Assembly (NCBI GenBank): GCA_003509065.1
Contig: DODG01000074.1
Coordinates: 1-5,689 of the forward strand
DNA length: 5,689 bases
Direction of reading: 5' to 3'
DNA from: Acidobacteriota bacterium
GTDB lineage: Bacteria > Acidobacteriota > Vicinamibacteria > Vicinamibacterales > UBA823
How positions within the stretch are numbered: position 1 is the first letter of the stretch; each line of letters opens with the position of its first letter. Shown here in pieces: positions 1 to 5,689 of this stretch. Both the position numbers and the translations under genes were made by a program. The notes under the pieces were generated by a model. That model worked only from the letters and a program-made list of their open reading frames with translations. It made no database searches and was not told the origin of the DNA.

Positions 1-2
1 AT

Positions 3-938
3 CCTGATATGCCTGCAATGACGGTGGCCCGAGCGCGCGACACCGCAAAACACTTTCCGCAAGTAACTGGGCTATTCCTCGACGGCCCTGATTTCAAATG
101 GGAGATCAAGCCTGGGCATCGTGATGATCTCTGGGTTGAACCGATCGATACTCCAGAAAACCGTGATTTCGCGTCAAAAAACGGGATAGTTTTTCAAAAA
201 GTCTTGGATGGTCGAGAGTATTTCAAAGAGTTCTTGCATGAGTTTACGCCCGATTACGCTCGAAAATTCAGTGCACATTTTCAGGGTGCACTAGCTGACC
301 ACGATTGGTGGCGCAATCACTCCAAGTTTGCGAACTGGTACTTATTCAAGCAAGCCGCTGTCGAATGGAGCGTTAGCAGTTCGTATCAAGGCGTAAAAAA
401 ACATCTCCCGCACATACAGGTGGGTAATTCTTCGCGGTTGCCGTTTGTTGAAGCACTGACAGGCCATAACTCCGTTCGGAAGCAAAATTACATCGATTTT
501 CAACAGCCAAAGCAATATTGGTGGTCTGGCGGGGTCGCTGGATTCAGAGGAACAATAGTTAACTGGGTCAATACTTTGGCAGACTGGAATAACGGGTTGG
601 ACACCGAGCAAGCTGCAAATCTATTCGGATCGATGTTCAACTATCCAATGCCCGCGAACTACCCCGTAAGCAACTATAGCCTTGAAGCCACAGACGAATG
701 GTTCGATACCTCGATCCATGATCAAACAGCGAAAATGATCTCCAACAGTGGCGGACAAGAACATTGCCTCCCCTGGGTGGGACTCGAGCATTTTGGTTCG
801 AACTGGCTAACAGCTTCTGAGTTAGATCGACTATTGGGCGAAATGCATTCACAAGGCGCAACACGATATTGCTATTTCATATACAACTCTATGGAACCAG
901 AAATTTGGGATGTGATTCAAAAATACAGCAGAGGATAG
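3..938 (+). CDS. Unrecognised protein, TIM-barrel / glycoside-hydrolase-like, 5' end outside window
   Basis: I do not recognise this as a named family. The reading frame is open to the left edge (two codons before the first ATG at 9) and there is no room for a ribosome binding site, so the true start very likely lies upstream and this is a C-terminal part of at least 309 residues. Counting from the ATG at 9, residues 17-30 read like a barrel strand ending in a polar loop (GLFLDGPDF, Asp25). The middle is rich in Trp, Tyr and Asn (WW at 100-101 and 171-172). Residues 250-309 show strand-helix-strand-helix order: a PWVGLEHFG loop with Glu260, a helix starting LTASELDRLL, then GATRYCYFIYNS and a last helix. 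Such a C-terminal repeat and aromatic, acidic loops are typical of sugar-acting TIM barrels. Asp25 and Glu260 are possible active-site residues by position only. No signal peptide can be judged. It converges on the amidase gene across a 172-nt gap. Coding status is strong; function is a weak inference. Confidence 0.75.
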   Translation, partial: PDMPAMTVARARDTAKHFPQVTGLFLDGPDFKWEIKPGHRDDLWVEPIDTPENRDFASKNGIVFQKVLDGREYFKEFLHEFTPDYARKFSAHFQGALADHDWWRNHSKFANWYLFKQAAVEWSVSSSYQGVKKHLPHIQVGNSSRLPFVEALTGHNSVRKQNYIDFQQPKQYWWSGGVAGFRGTIVNWVNTLADWNNGLDTEQAANLFGSMFNYPMPANYPVSNYSLEATDEWFDTSIHDQTAKMISNSGGQEHCLPWVGLEHFGSNWLTASELDRLLGEMHSQGATRYCYFIYNSMEPEIWDVIQKYSRG

Positions 939-972
939 CAACTGATGTAGTCCTAATAAATTGGAGACGGCT

Positions 973-993
973 CCAGTTCAGTTATCGAACTGG
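973..993 (+). terminator. Perfect 7-bp inverted repeat, possible transcript 3' hairpin
   Basis: CCAGTTC (973-979) pairs with GAACTGG (987-993) around a 7-nt loop, 35 nt after the stop codon of the + strand gene. The position suits a 3' end structure for that transcript. The following bases (ATAAAGATTATTC) have no T run, so if it ends transcription it would not be a standard rho-independent terminator. The stem reads equally well on the - strand. The assignment is by position and symmetry only. Confidence 0.3.
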
Positions 994-1013
994 ATAAAGA
1001 TTATTCATACATG

Positions 1014-1030
1014 CTTATAGCCTGTATAAG
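1014..1030. repeat. Short inverted repeat, 6-bp stem
   Basis: CTTATA (1014-1019) and TATAAG (1025-1030) form a perfect but A/T-rich 6-bp stem around GCCTG. A stem this weak and short can arise by chance. It is noted because it sits between two stronger hairpins in the convergent gap. Confidence 0.25.
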
Positions 1031-1054
1031 GATTGAAAACTAATAGTCACAACG

Positions 1055-1078
1055 TTCCGGCAAATAAGTTGCTCGGAA
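1055..1078 (-). terminator. Bulged 9-bp hairpin downstream of the amidase gene
   Basis: TTCCGGCAA (1055-1063) pairs with TTGC-T-CGGAA (1069-1078), nine base pairs with a single bulged T at 1073 and a 5-nt loop. On the - strand it begins 33 nt after the amidase stop codon, a normal place for a 3' end hairpin of the - strand transcript. The sequence after it on that strand (CGTTGTGACT) is only mildly T-rich, so termination is possible but unproven. It is the longest stem in the gap. Confidence 0.35.
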
Positions 1079-1110
1079 GGCCGTACACCTGTGATTCATG
1101 AACAAAATGC

Positions 1111-2556
1111 TTAGCTCACTGGTGGCCGTCTGCCCACCCAGGGGCGGGCTTCCTCGAAGGCAGCTGAGGCGGACAAGACATTTGCCTCGTCTTTCATATC
1201 ACCAACGATTTGTAATCCGATCGGCAAGCCCTCTGCCGAAAAACCGGCGGGTACAGAAGCTGCAGGATTACCCGTCAGGTTGAACAGATAGGTAAAAGGC
1301 GTGAACCCCCATAAACGGTGTGGAACCTGCTTTCCACCTATCATTCCAGGAGCGTCGCCAATATCGAATGCTGGCACTGCCAGAGTAGGTGATAAGAGAA
1401 GATCATATTTTAAAAAGTACGTGTTTACATAAATACGGTAGGCCCCAATATTGCCGAAGATATTCCACATACGCTCAGCTGAAAGTGTAGCTGCACGATC
1501 CATGTATTCACCAAAATAATCAGTCATTTCATCTCGATGATGGTCAAAATCATCACGAGCGGCATCGAGACCTTTAACGGTAAAATAATCAAAGAATGTC
1601 CAGAACACTTCTTCGTATCCAGCCGGGTTGAAATTAATAGTTTCAACGGTCGCTCCAAGTTCCTCAAATACCTTTGCTGCCTTTTCGGCAACTTGAACTA
1701 CCTCAGGATCGACCGGGTTACCCCCCATATCTGGCGTCCAGCCGATCCTCAGATCTTTAACACCTTTATCAAGTGCACTTAAATAATCAGGAACATCGTC
1801 CGTGATGGTGTCGTACTCGCCTTTTAGGTCATTACCAGAAAAGATCGTCAGGGCTTCCGCCGCATCCCGCACGGTTCTAGTTAGTGGGCCCGACGTGGCA
1901 TTGTTCATGATATTAAATCCCGCATTTCTTATGGAATTCGCAACTCGTGGCACCCTGCCCTGCGTTGCCTTAATCCCATAAACACCAGTAAAAGCAGCGG
2001 GTATTCGTATAGAGCCTCCACCATCACCGCCAGGCGCAAAACTGGTTAATCCAGAGGCCACGGCAGCCGCAGCTCCTCCGGAAGACCCGCCAGGAGTTTT
2101 AGTTGGGTTCCAAGGATTTCTTGCAGGTGGACCCAGTCGATTCTCTGTAGTTCCAGCAAATCCGTTTTCCGGAGTGTTCGTCTTACCGGTAATGATCGCT
2201 CCAGCAGCTTTGACTCTGGATAACGGTAGAGAATCGACGTTTGCAATGTTGTCTTTGTAGGTCAATGAACCATGGGTCCAAATCACTCCCGACATAGGTT
2301 CAGTATCTTTATATGGAACTGGAATACCGTGAAGCGGGCCTAAAGAATCACCCCGCATCACTGCAGCTTCAGACTCACGAGCAGCATCCATCGCCATATC
2401 AGAAATACGAGTAATGAATATTCCAAGTTTTGGATCAAGTTCATCTGCACGCCTCAGATGGGACTCGGTCAACTCGACTGGTGAAATCAATTTCGCACCA
2501 ATCATCTCACGAAGCTTATAAGTCGGTGCGAACCCTAACTCCCGATCCGATTCCAT
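1111..2556 (-). CDS. Amidase-signature family amidohydrolase
   Basis: This is a full-length member of the amidase signature family (481 residues, normal for the family), which hydrolyses C-N bonds of amides to a carboxylate and ammonia or an amine, usually in the cytoplasm. The Ser-cisSer-Lys triad is intact: Lys83 in GIPVPYKD, Ser158 in the Gly/Ser-rich GGSSGG, and nucleophile Ser182 in GGSIRIPA. The spacings of 75 and 24 residues equal those of the triad in fatty acid amide hydrolase (142/217/241). The C-terminal signature NLTGNPAASVPAGF...GLPIGLQIVG (about 427-452) is present. The segment before the nucleophile is GGDGGGS where many members have GSDTGGS. The protein has no cysteine. GatA (Glu-tRNA amidotransferase) is unlikely because no gatB or gatC is adjacent and the mid-region differs, but related amidases cannot be separated by eye. 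No signal peptide is visible. The ATG start at 2556 has AAGGGG about 10 nt upstream. It follows the ThDP enzyme gene by 51 nt on the same strand, so co-transcription is likely. The substrate is unknown. Confidence 0.93.
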   Translation of the reverse strand: MESDRELGFAPTYKLREMIGAKLISPVELTESHLRRADELDPKLGIFITRISDMAMDAARESEAAVMRGDSLGPLHGIPVPYKDTEPMSGVIWTHGSLTYKDNIANVDSLPLSRVKAAGAIITGKTNTPENGFAGTTENRLGPPARNPWNPTKTPGGSSGGAAAAVASGLTSFAPGGDGGGSIRIPAAFTGVYGIKATQGRVPRVANSIRNAGFNIMNNATSGPLTRTVRDAAEALTIFSGNDLKGEYDTITDDVPDYLSALDKGVKDLRIGWTPDMGGNPVDPEVVQVAEKAAKVFEELGATVETINFNPAGYEEVFWTFFDYFTVKGLDAARDDFDHHRDEMTDYFGEYMDRAATLSAERMWNIFGNIGAYRIYVNTYFLKYDLLLSPTLAVPAFDIGDAPGMIGGKQVPHRLWGFTPFTYLFNLTGNPAASVPAGFSAEGLPIGLQIVGDMKDEANVLSASAAFEEARPWVGRRPPVS

Positions 2557-2566
2557 TTTGACTTCG

Positions 2567-2572
2567 CCCCTT
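2567..2572 (-). promoter_or_regulatory. Probable ribosome binding site of the amidase gene
   Basis: Read on the - strand this is AAGGGG, ending 10 nt before the ATG at 2556. The spacing is slightly long but acceptable, and it supports this ATG as the start in preference to later ATG codons in the frame. It lies within the 51-nt gap after the ThDP enzyme gene, which leaves little room for a separate promoter. Confidence 0.35.
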
Positions 2573-2607
2573 TGGCTTTGATGAACACTTGATGCGAATC
2601 GGCCGAA

Positions 2608-4239
2608 CTATTCCATCTTGGATCCAACAAAATTCGAAAGGGCGCGAGCGGTAGGATCAGTTCGAACGTTCACTATTGCCGGGACACCGGAATCGAACGC
2701 TCGCTCCAATGCTGACGGAAGATCGACTGGGTTCTCAACCAACTCACCATGACCACCCAGCGCCTCAGCAATTTTGTCAAAACGGGTGAATCCTAATTCA
2801 CGGCCTGGCTTTCGAATACCTTCTACACGCGCCGTCCAGCCTTCATTATTCGAAACAACAATTACTATTGGTAGATTATGCCGTACGGCAGTATCAAAAT
2901 CTTGAATGTTCATACCCAAAGAACCATCCCCATGAAGTGATACCACTTGCTTATCAGGTTTAGCCAATTTGGCTCCGATTGCGTAAGGTAACCCCACGCC
3001 CATACAACCAGACGGGCCGGAATTCAAACGGTGCCCTGGAACATAAGTTGGCATTGACTGACGTCCAAAGTGAAGAATTTCATTCCCATCCACAGTCAGA
3101 ATCGCGTCCCTATCCATGACATCTCGAAGGTCTTTACAGAGCCTCAAAGGATGAATAGGCCTTTGTGTAGAATTCTCTAACGGCGCCACCCTCTCTCGAC
3201 GTTCTGAATCTGCCTGTCTCAAAGACTCGATCCACTCGGTTTTTGCCTTCGATTTAAATCCTGTCATCTCGACCTGATCGATCATCTGTTGAAGTACTAT
3301 CTTGGCGTCACCTTCAATTCCTACATCGACCGATCGGTTGTGCCCAAGTTCGGCACCGTGTATATCAATCTGGATGACCTTTGACTCCGCTGCAATCCGT
3401 TTACCGAACGTCATCATCCAATTAAACCTGGTCCCCACAACCAGCACCAAATCTGCACGCCTGAACGCTCCAGACCGAGCTGCAGGAAACGACATCTCAT
3501 GATCATCAGGCAATAACCCTCTAGACATAGGAGATGTATAGAACGGTATTCCAGTGCGCTCTACCAGGATCCGCAATTCATCATAAGCCTGAGACCACCA
3601 CACACCCCCGCCAGCGAAAACAATAGGCCTTTTTGATTGAGACAATAGCTTTACGGCCTGCTTTATCAGATCCGGGTCACCAGCCGGGCGAGCCCTCCCA
3701 GAAACACGAGTTGCGGATGGCACATCCGTTTCATCCACCTTGCCGTAAAGAACGTCTTCATTACAGTCAACGTACACAGGACCAGGTCGACCCGAGGTGG
3801 AAAGTCTGAATGCAGTTGATATATGCTCTGGATAGCGAGAGGGATCCGTAGGACGCATTACTGCTTTGGAGATAGGCTCAAATACACCGACTTGGTCCAC
3901 CTCCTGAAAACCATCTCGCCCGAAATCAGAAATTGGGCCCGCACCGCCAAGCGTTATCATTGGAGCACAATCAGCCCACGCCGTGTATTGGCCGGTCAGT
4001 AAATTTAACGTCCCTGGACCGGAAGCAGCTGTCGTAACCCCAGGCTTCCCTGTCACTCGTGCATACCCATGGGCTGCCATTGAGGCTGCCTGTTCATGAC
4101 GAAAATCGGTTGCCTTAATACCAAGGTCTACAGCATTATTAATAATCTCGTAATTCGGACCACCCATCAAAAAGAAGAGGTGCTCTACCTCTTCTTCTTT
4201 GAGCGTTCGAGCTACTAGATAACTACCTTCTACTTCCAT
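2608..4239 (-). CDS. ThDP-dependent enzyme, 2-hydroxyacyl-CoA lyase / oxalyl-CoA decarboxylase / acetolactate synthase-like
   Basis: This is a complete 543-residue enzyme of the thiamine-diphosphate family with the usual three-domain order: Pyr domain (about 1-165), central Rossmann-like domain (190-325) and PP domain (360-535). The Pyr domain has the cofactor-activating Glu49 in RHEQAASMAAHGYAR, then SGPGTLN (73-79) and GFQEVDQ (110-116). The central domain carries RADLVLVVGTRFNW (261-274) and QIDIHGAELGHN (290-301), which resemble the 2-hydroxyacyl-CoA lyase and oxalyl-CoA decarboxylase forms (GARLNW, AEELGNN). The PP domain has the ThDP/metal motif GDGSLG (437-442) ending in NNEGW (464-468), with Asp438 as a Mg2+ ligand and Asn464/465 at the second ligand position. 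FDTAVRH and NNEGWT recall the ILVBL (HACL2) type. Possible reactions are C-C lysis of a 2-hydroxyacyl-CoA, decarboxylation of a 2-oxo acid or acyl-CoA, or acyloin formation; the choice is not settled. A biosynthetic acetolactate synthase is less likely because no ilvN-type regulatory subunit or ilvC is adjacent. The ATG has only a weak GAG 7 nt upstream. It sits 89 nt after the peptidase gene and 51 nt before the amidase gene. Confidence 0.9.
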   Translation of the reverse strand: MEVEGSYLVARTLKEEEVEHLFFLMGGPNYEIINNAVDLGIKATDFRHEQAASMAAHGYARVTGKPGVTTAASGPGTLNLLTGQYTAWADCAPMITLGGAGPISDFGRDGFQEVDQVGVFEPISKAVMRPTDPSRYPEHISTAFRLSTSGRPGPVYVDCNEDVLYGKVDETDVPSATRVSGRARPAGDPDLIKQAVKLLSQSKRPIVFAGGGVWWSQAYDELRILVERTGIPFYTSPMSRGLLPDDHEMSFPAARSGAFRRADLVLVVGTRFNWMMTFGKRIAAESKVIQIDIHGAELGHNRSVDVGIEGDAKIVLQQMIDQVEMTGFKSKAKTEWIESLRQADSERRERVAPLENSTQRPIHPLRLCKDLRDVMDRDAILTVDGNEILHFGRQSMPTYVPGHRLNSGPSGCMGVGLPYAIGAKLAKPDKQVVSLHGDGSLGMNIQDFDTAVRHNLPIVIVVSNNEGWTARVEGIRKPGRELGFTRFDKIAEALGGHGELVENPVDLPSALERAFDSGVPAIVNVRTDPTARALSNFVGSKME

Positions 4240-4328
4240 AATTTTTCTCGATAATTTTTGTACATAGCAAGCAATAGGCTATTTTTATTGTGTAACAGAA
4301 TACGCTGAAGACTCACCTAAATCGTTAA
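4240..4328. other. A/T-rich intergenic gap between peptidase and ThDP enzyme genes
   Basis: The 89-nt gap is clearly richer in A and T than the flanking genes. On the - strand it could hold a promoter for the ThDP enzyme gene, but I find no pair of boxes with good matches at standard spacing. A 5-bp stem (ATAGC 4264-4268, GCTAT 4278-4282) is followed by T's on the + strand only, the wrong strand for ending the peptidase transcript. The gap neither proves nor excludes read-through from the peptidase gene. Confidence 0.4.
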
Positions 4329-5504
4329 TCATTTTAACCTCGATCTCCCACCCTTCAAACGATCGCCTTCTTTGACCGGAGAATCTAACAAGCGACTGAG
4401 AGTTCCGATCTGGTCAGTACCCGAGAGCTTAGATGTTTCAGCTAACAGTACCGCCCCACCAACAAAATCACCTTTCGAAATAACCTCTGACTCTACTCCC
4501 GACTCACCACGGTTATGCCAGGACCCTAGAGGAAAGGCAGTTCCTGTTACTCTGTAACCAAATGCCTTGAAGGCCGCAGCCTCACAACCGCCAGCACTCA
4601 TCAGTTGACGCTGTACCTTAAAATCTGGATCTGATGACCTGATTTTTTCCACTGCAGCGCTCAAATATACTTCCGCCGCATAATCGAATGTAGTGGCACG
4701 ATCTCCAGTTCTAATCACGACTCCCTCTCCGATTTCTGCACCTGGTAACGCCGAACTCGTCTCGACAGAAACTATCACAGTATTCTTAGGTATCAGTCCG
4801 TTCTCCGCCACTAAGCGAGCCCCAATTAATCCCACTTCTTCGGCCCTAGTGAAAAGCCCATAAACACTACCTCTAATCGGTGATTCAATAATCGCTTCTA
4901 AAGCTGCAAGAATAGCGGCGCATCCGGCGAGGTCATCTGCCGCACGCATACGCACGAGATCGTTGTCGATGATGAAATCTGGCAAGTTAGGAACCGCAGG
5001 CACAGGTAAGACGCCTAGGTCGTGATCGCTGGAGAGTTGGGCATACACAGTATCTGTGCCAAGCCAACCCGCAGATTCCCTTGATCTTTGAAAGTTACCT
5101 TCCGCTTTCTCAGCACCCACAACGGTCGCGATGATACGGCGGCCGCTAGCATCGATCACCAAAATTTCTGCGCCGTTTCTTCCAGCAGCGATGCCAATCC
5201 CACCCAGTGTTTTCAGTACAAGTTGATCACCTTGTTGGGCGACAACCTCATATCCAGGATGATCCATATGTGCCACAAAAGCGATTCCCTCGGCGTTTGG
5301 ATCACTACCTGGTTTTACAGCTAGAACGTTTCCCCACTGGTCTACTGAAACTTCAAGCCCTACACGCTTGGCACGGTTTATAAGATAACCAGATGGACCA
5401 TCTTCCCAATAGGACGTAGCCGTGAACTTTCCTAAATCGGATAGTATTTCAATGCCAGCAATTTTGATTGAATCAGTATATGAATGCATATGACGGTCAT
5501 ACAA
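4329..5504 (-). CDS. M42-like dinuclear metal aminopeptidase (clan MH)
   Basis: The protein (391 residues) has the residue order of M42 glutamyl/TET-type aminopeptidases, which remove N-terminal residues from peptides in the cytoplasm with two metal ions. Visible are His79 and Asp81 in FVAHMDHPGY, the bridging Asp190 in RAADDLAGCAA (187-197), the Glu222-Glu223 pair in FTRAEEVGLIGA (catalytic base and metal ligand), Glu248 in VSVETS where M42 enzymes usually have Asp, and His330 in GSWHN. The spacings are close to those of Pyrococcus TET (68/182/212-213/235/323). The segment between His79 and Asp190, with GGIGIAAGRNG, corresponds to the small beta domain inserted in M42 enzymes. A charged tail from about 360 is extra to the usual length. 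M28 or M20 relatives share part of this plan but M42 fits best; some M42-like proteins act as cellulase-associated or deblocking enzymes, so the substrate is open. The first in-frame start is TTG at 5504, with an ATG at 5489; GGAAAAAC upstream favours TTG slightly. No signal peptide is seen. It is first in the same-direction gene set. Confidence 0.85.
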   Translation of the reverse strand: MYDRHMHSYTDSIKIAGIEILSDLGKFTATSYWEDGPSGYLINRAKRVGLEVSVDQWGNVLAVKPGSDPNAEGIAFVAHMDHPGYEVVAQQGDQLVLKTLGGIGIAAGRNGAEILVIDASGRRIIATVVGAEKAEGNFQRSRESAGWLGTDTVYAQLSSDHDLGVLPVPAVPNLPDFIIDNDLVRMRAADDLAGCAAILAALEAIIESPIRGSVYGLFTRAEEVGLIGARLVAENGLIPKNTVIVSVETSSALPGAEIGEGVVIRTGDRATTFDYAAEVYLSAAVEKIRSSDPDFKVQRQLMSAGGCEAAAFKAFGYRVTGTAFPLGSWHNRGESGVESEVISKGDFVGGAVLLAETSKLSGTDQIGTLSRLLDSPVKEGDRLKGGRSRLK

Positions 5505-5689
5505 AATTAGTTTTTCCGAAAGAGACCTGAATGATACGGGTCAAAGCCTAAAATAGCTGCGATATTGCTTATCTAAGTTCTACAATGCACGCTGTTCTGC
5601 CTAGACCTCTTTTCAACCTTGAGTAAGGTCAAACCTAGATGCCTCACGTACTCGTATTCTCCGGACCTGCACTTCCGTTGTTGGATATG
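5505..5689. other. Upstream region of the peptidase gene, no gene seen
   Basis: No convincing coding frame or RNA gene is visible from here to the right edge. On the - strand it should hold the promoter of the three-gene set, but no -35/-10 pair with good matches at 16-18 nt spacing stands out. TATTTT on the - strand (about 5551-5556) is at most a poor -10 box. The frame of the peptidase remains open upstream of TTG for about 20 codons, to a TAG, without a better start codon. A dyad at 5612-5633 is listed separately. Confidence 0.4.
5600..5639. repeat. Small dyad flanked by CCTAGA direct repeat, possible operator
   Basis: ACCTT (5616-5620) and AAGGT (5625-5629) form a 5-bp dyad around GAGT, extended after two mismatches by TT (5612-5613) and AA (5632-5633). 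The hexamer CCTAGA occurs on both sides, at 5600-5605 and 5634-5639. Symmetry plus flanking repeats about 100 nt upstream of the peptidase start is a plausible protein-binding site, but each element is short enough to occur by chance and no regulator gene is in the window. Confidence 0.2.

Larger units (their letters stand above)
939..1110. other. Convergent intergenic region with three inverted repeats
   Basis: This gap lies between the stop codons of the + strand gene and the - strand amidase gene. It holds three short hairpin-forming sequences, listed separately, at 973-993, 1014-1030 and 1055-1078. A further small stem (GGAG 963-966 with CTCC 971-974) overlaps the first and would be mutually exclusive with it. 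None is followed by a run of T on either strand, so classical intrinsic terminators are not clear. No small gene with a convincing start signal is seen here. Confidence 0.5.

Noticed and set aside
342..864. Two - strand open frames (342-611 and 637-864) within the first gene
   Set aside because: They lie fully inside a longer, protein-like frame on the + strand, have odd compositions and no family features.
1098..1782. + strand open frames at 1098-1283 and 1537-1782
   Set aside because: They are antisense to the amidase gene, whose frame has clear family motifs; their products look like no protein domain.
2046..2246. - strand open frame in another frame of the amidase gene
   Set aside because: It overlaps the region encoding the catalytic Ser residues in the true frame; shadow frame.
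1111..2556. GatA subunit of the tRNA-dependent amidotransferase
   Set aside because: The triad is shared by all amidase-signature proteins, neighbours are not gatB or gatC, and the catabolic context fits a general amidase better.
3302..3502. + strand open frame opposite the ThDP enzyme gene
   Set aside because: It is antisense to the conserved central domain and has no start signal or motif.
4264..4287. Terminator-like hairpin plus T's on the + strand between peptidase and ThDP enzyme genes
   Set aside because: The stem is only 5 bp with a 9-nt loop, and there is no + strand gene upstream for it to terminate; on the - strand it has no T run.
4372..5324. + strand open frames at 4372-4557 and 5088-5324
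   Set aside because: Both are antisense to the peptidase gene, with low-complexity Ser/Thr-rich products expected from a shadow frame.
1..5689. CRISPR array, tRNA, rRNA, insertion sequence, toxin-antitoxin pair or defence island
   Set aside because: No regularly spaced repeats, cloverleaf-like sequence, transposase motif, paired small genes or nuclease/helicase motifs are visible on either strand.

Overview
The window is 5.7 kb of bacterial-looking DNA of moderate GC by eye, densely coding, with short intergenic gaps. It holds four protein-coding genes: one on the + strand that is cut by the left edge, and three on the - strand that share one direction and could form an operon. I see no rRNA, tRNA, CRISPR array, transposase, phage gene or long repeat. 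The gene content (TIM-barrel-like protein, amidase-signature hydrolase, ThDP-dependent 2-hydroxyacyl-CoA lyase-like enzyme, M42-like metallopeptidase) fits a heterotroph with many catabolic enzymes of paralogue-rich families. Uncultured marine lineages such as SAR202 Chloroflexota carry such repertoires, but this placement is a guess from gene style and is not shown by the sequence.

Left part (1-938, + strand): the C-terminal part of a protein I do not recognise by family. Its pattern suggests a TIM-barrel, glycoside-hydrolase-like fold. Positions 939-1110 form a convergent intergenic gap with three short inverted repeats and no clear U-tract terminator.

Middle and right (5504 down to 1111, - strand), in order of transcription: (1) an M42-like dinuclear metal aminopeptidase, 4329-5504, probably starting at TTG or at an ATG five codons further in; (2) an 89-nt gap; (3) a 543-residue ThDP-dependent enzyme of the acetolactate synthase / oxalyl-CoA decarboxylase / 2-hydroxyacyl-CoA lyase superfamily, 2608-4239; (4) a 51-nt gap; (5) a 481-residue amidase-signature hydrolase with an intact Lys-Ser-Ser triad, 1111-2556. 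Positions 5505-5689 upstream of the set hold no confident promoter, but contain a small dyad flanked by a 6-bp direct repeat.

How they may work together is inference. A peptidase, an amidase and a C-C lyase/decarboxylase in one direction would suit stepwise breakdown of an amide- or peptide-linked organic compound: peptide or amide hydrolysis, then cleavage of a 2-oxo or 2-hydroxyacyl intermediate. No transporter, regulator or CoA ligase is visible to narrow the substrate. I found no convincing sign of a new type of genetic system; the points worth a second look are the unassigned TIM-barrel-like protein and the precise function of the three-gene set.
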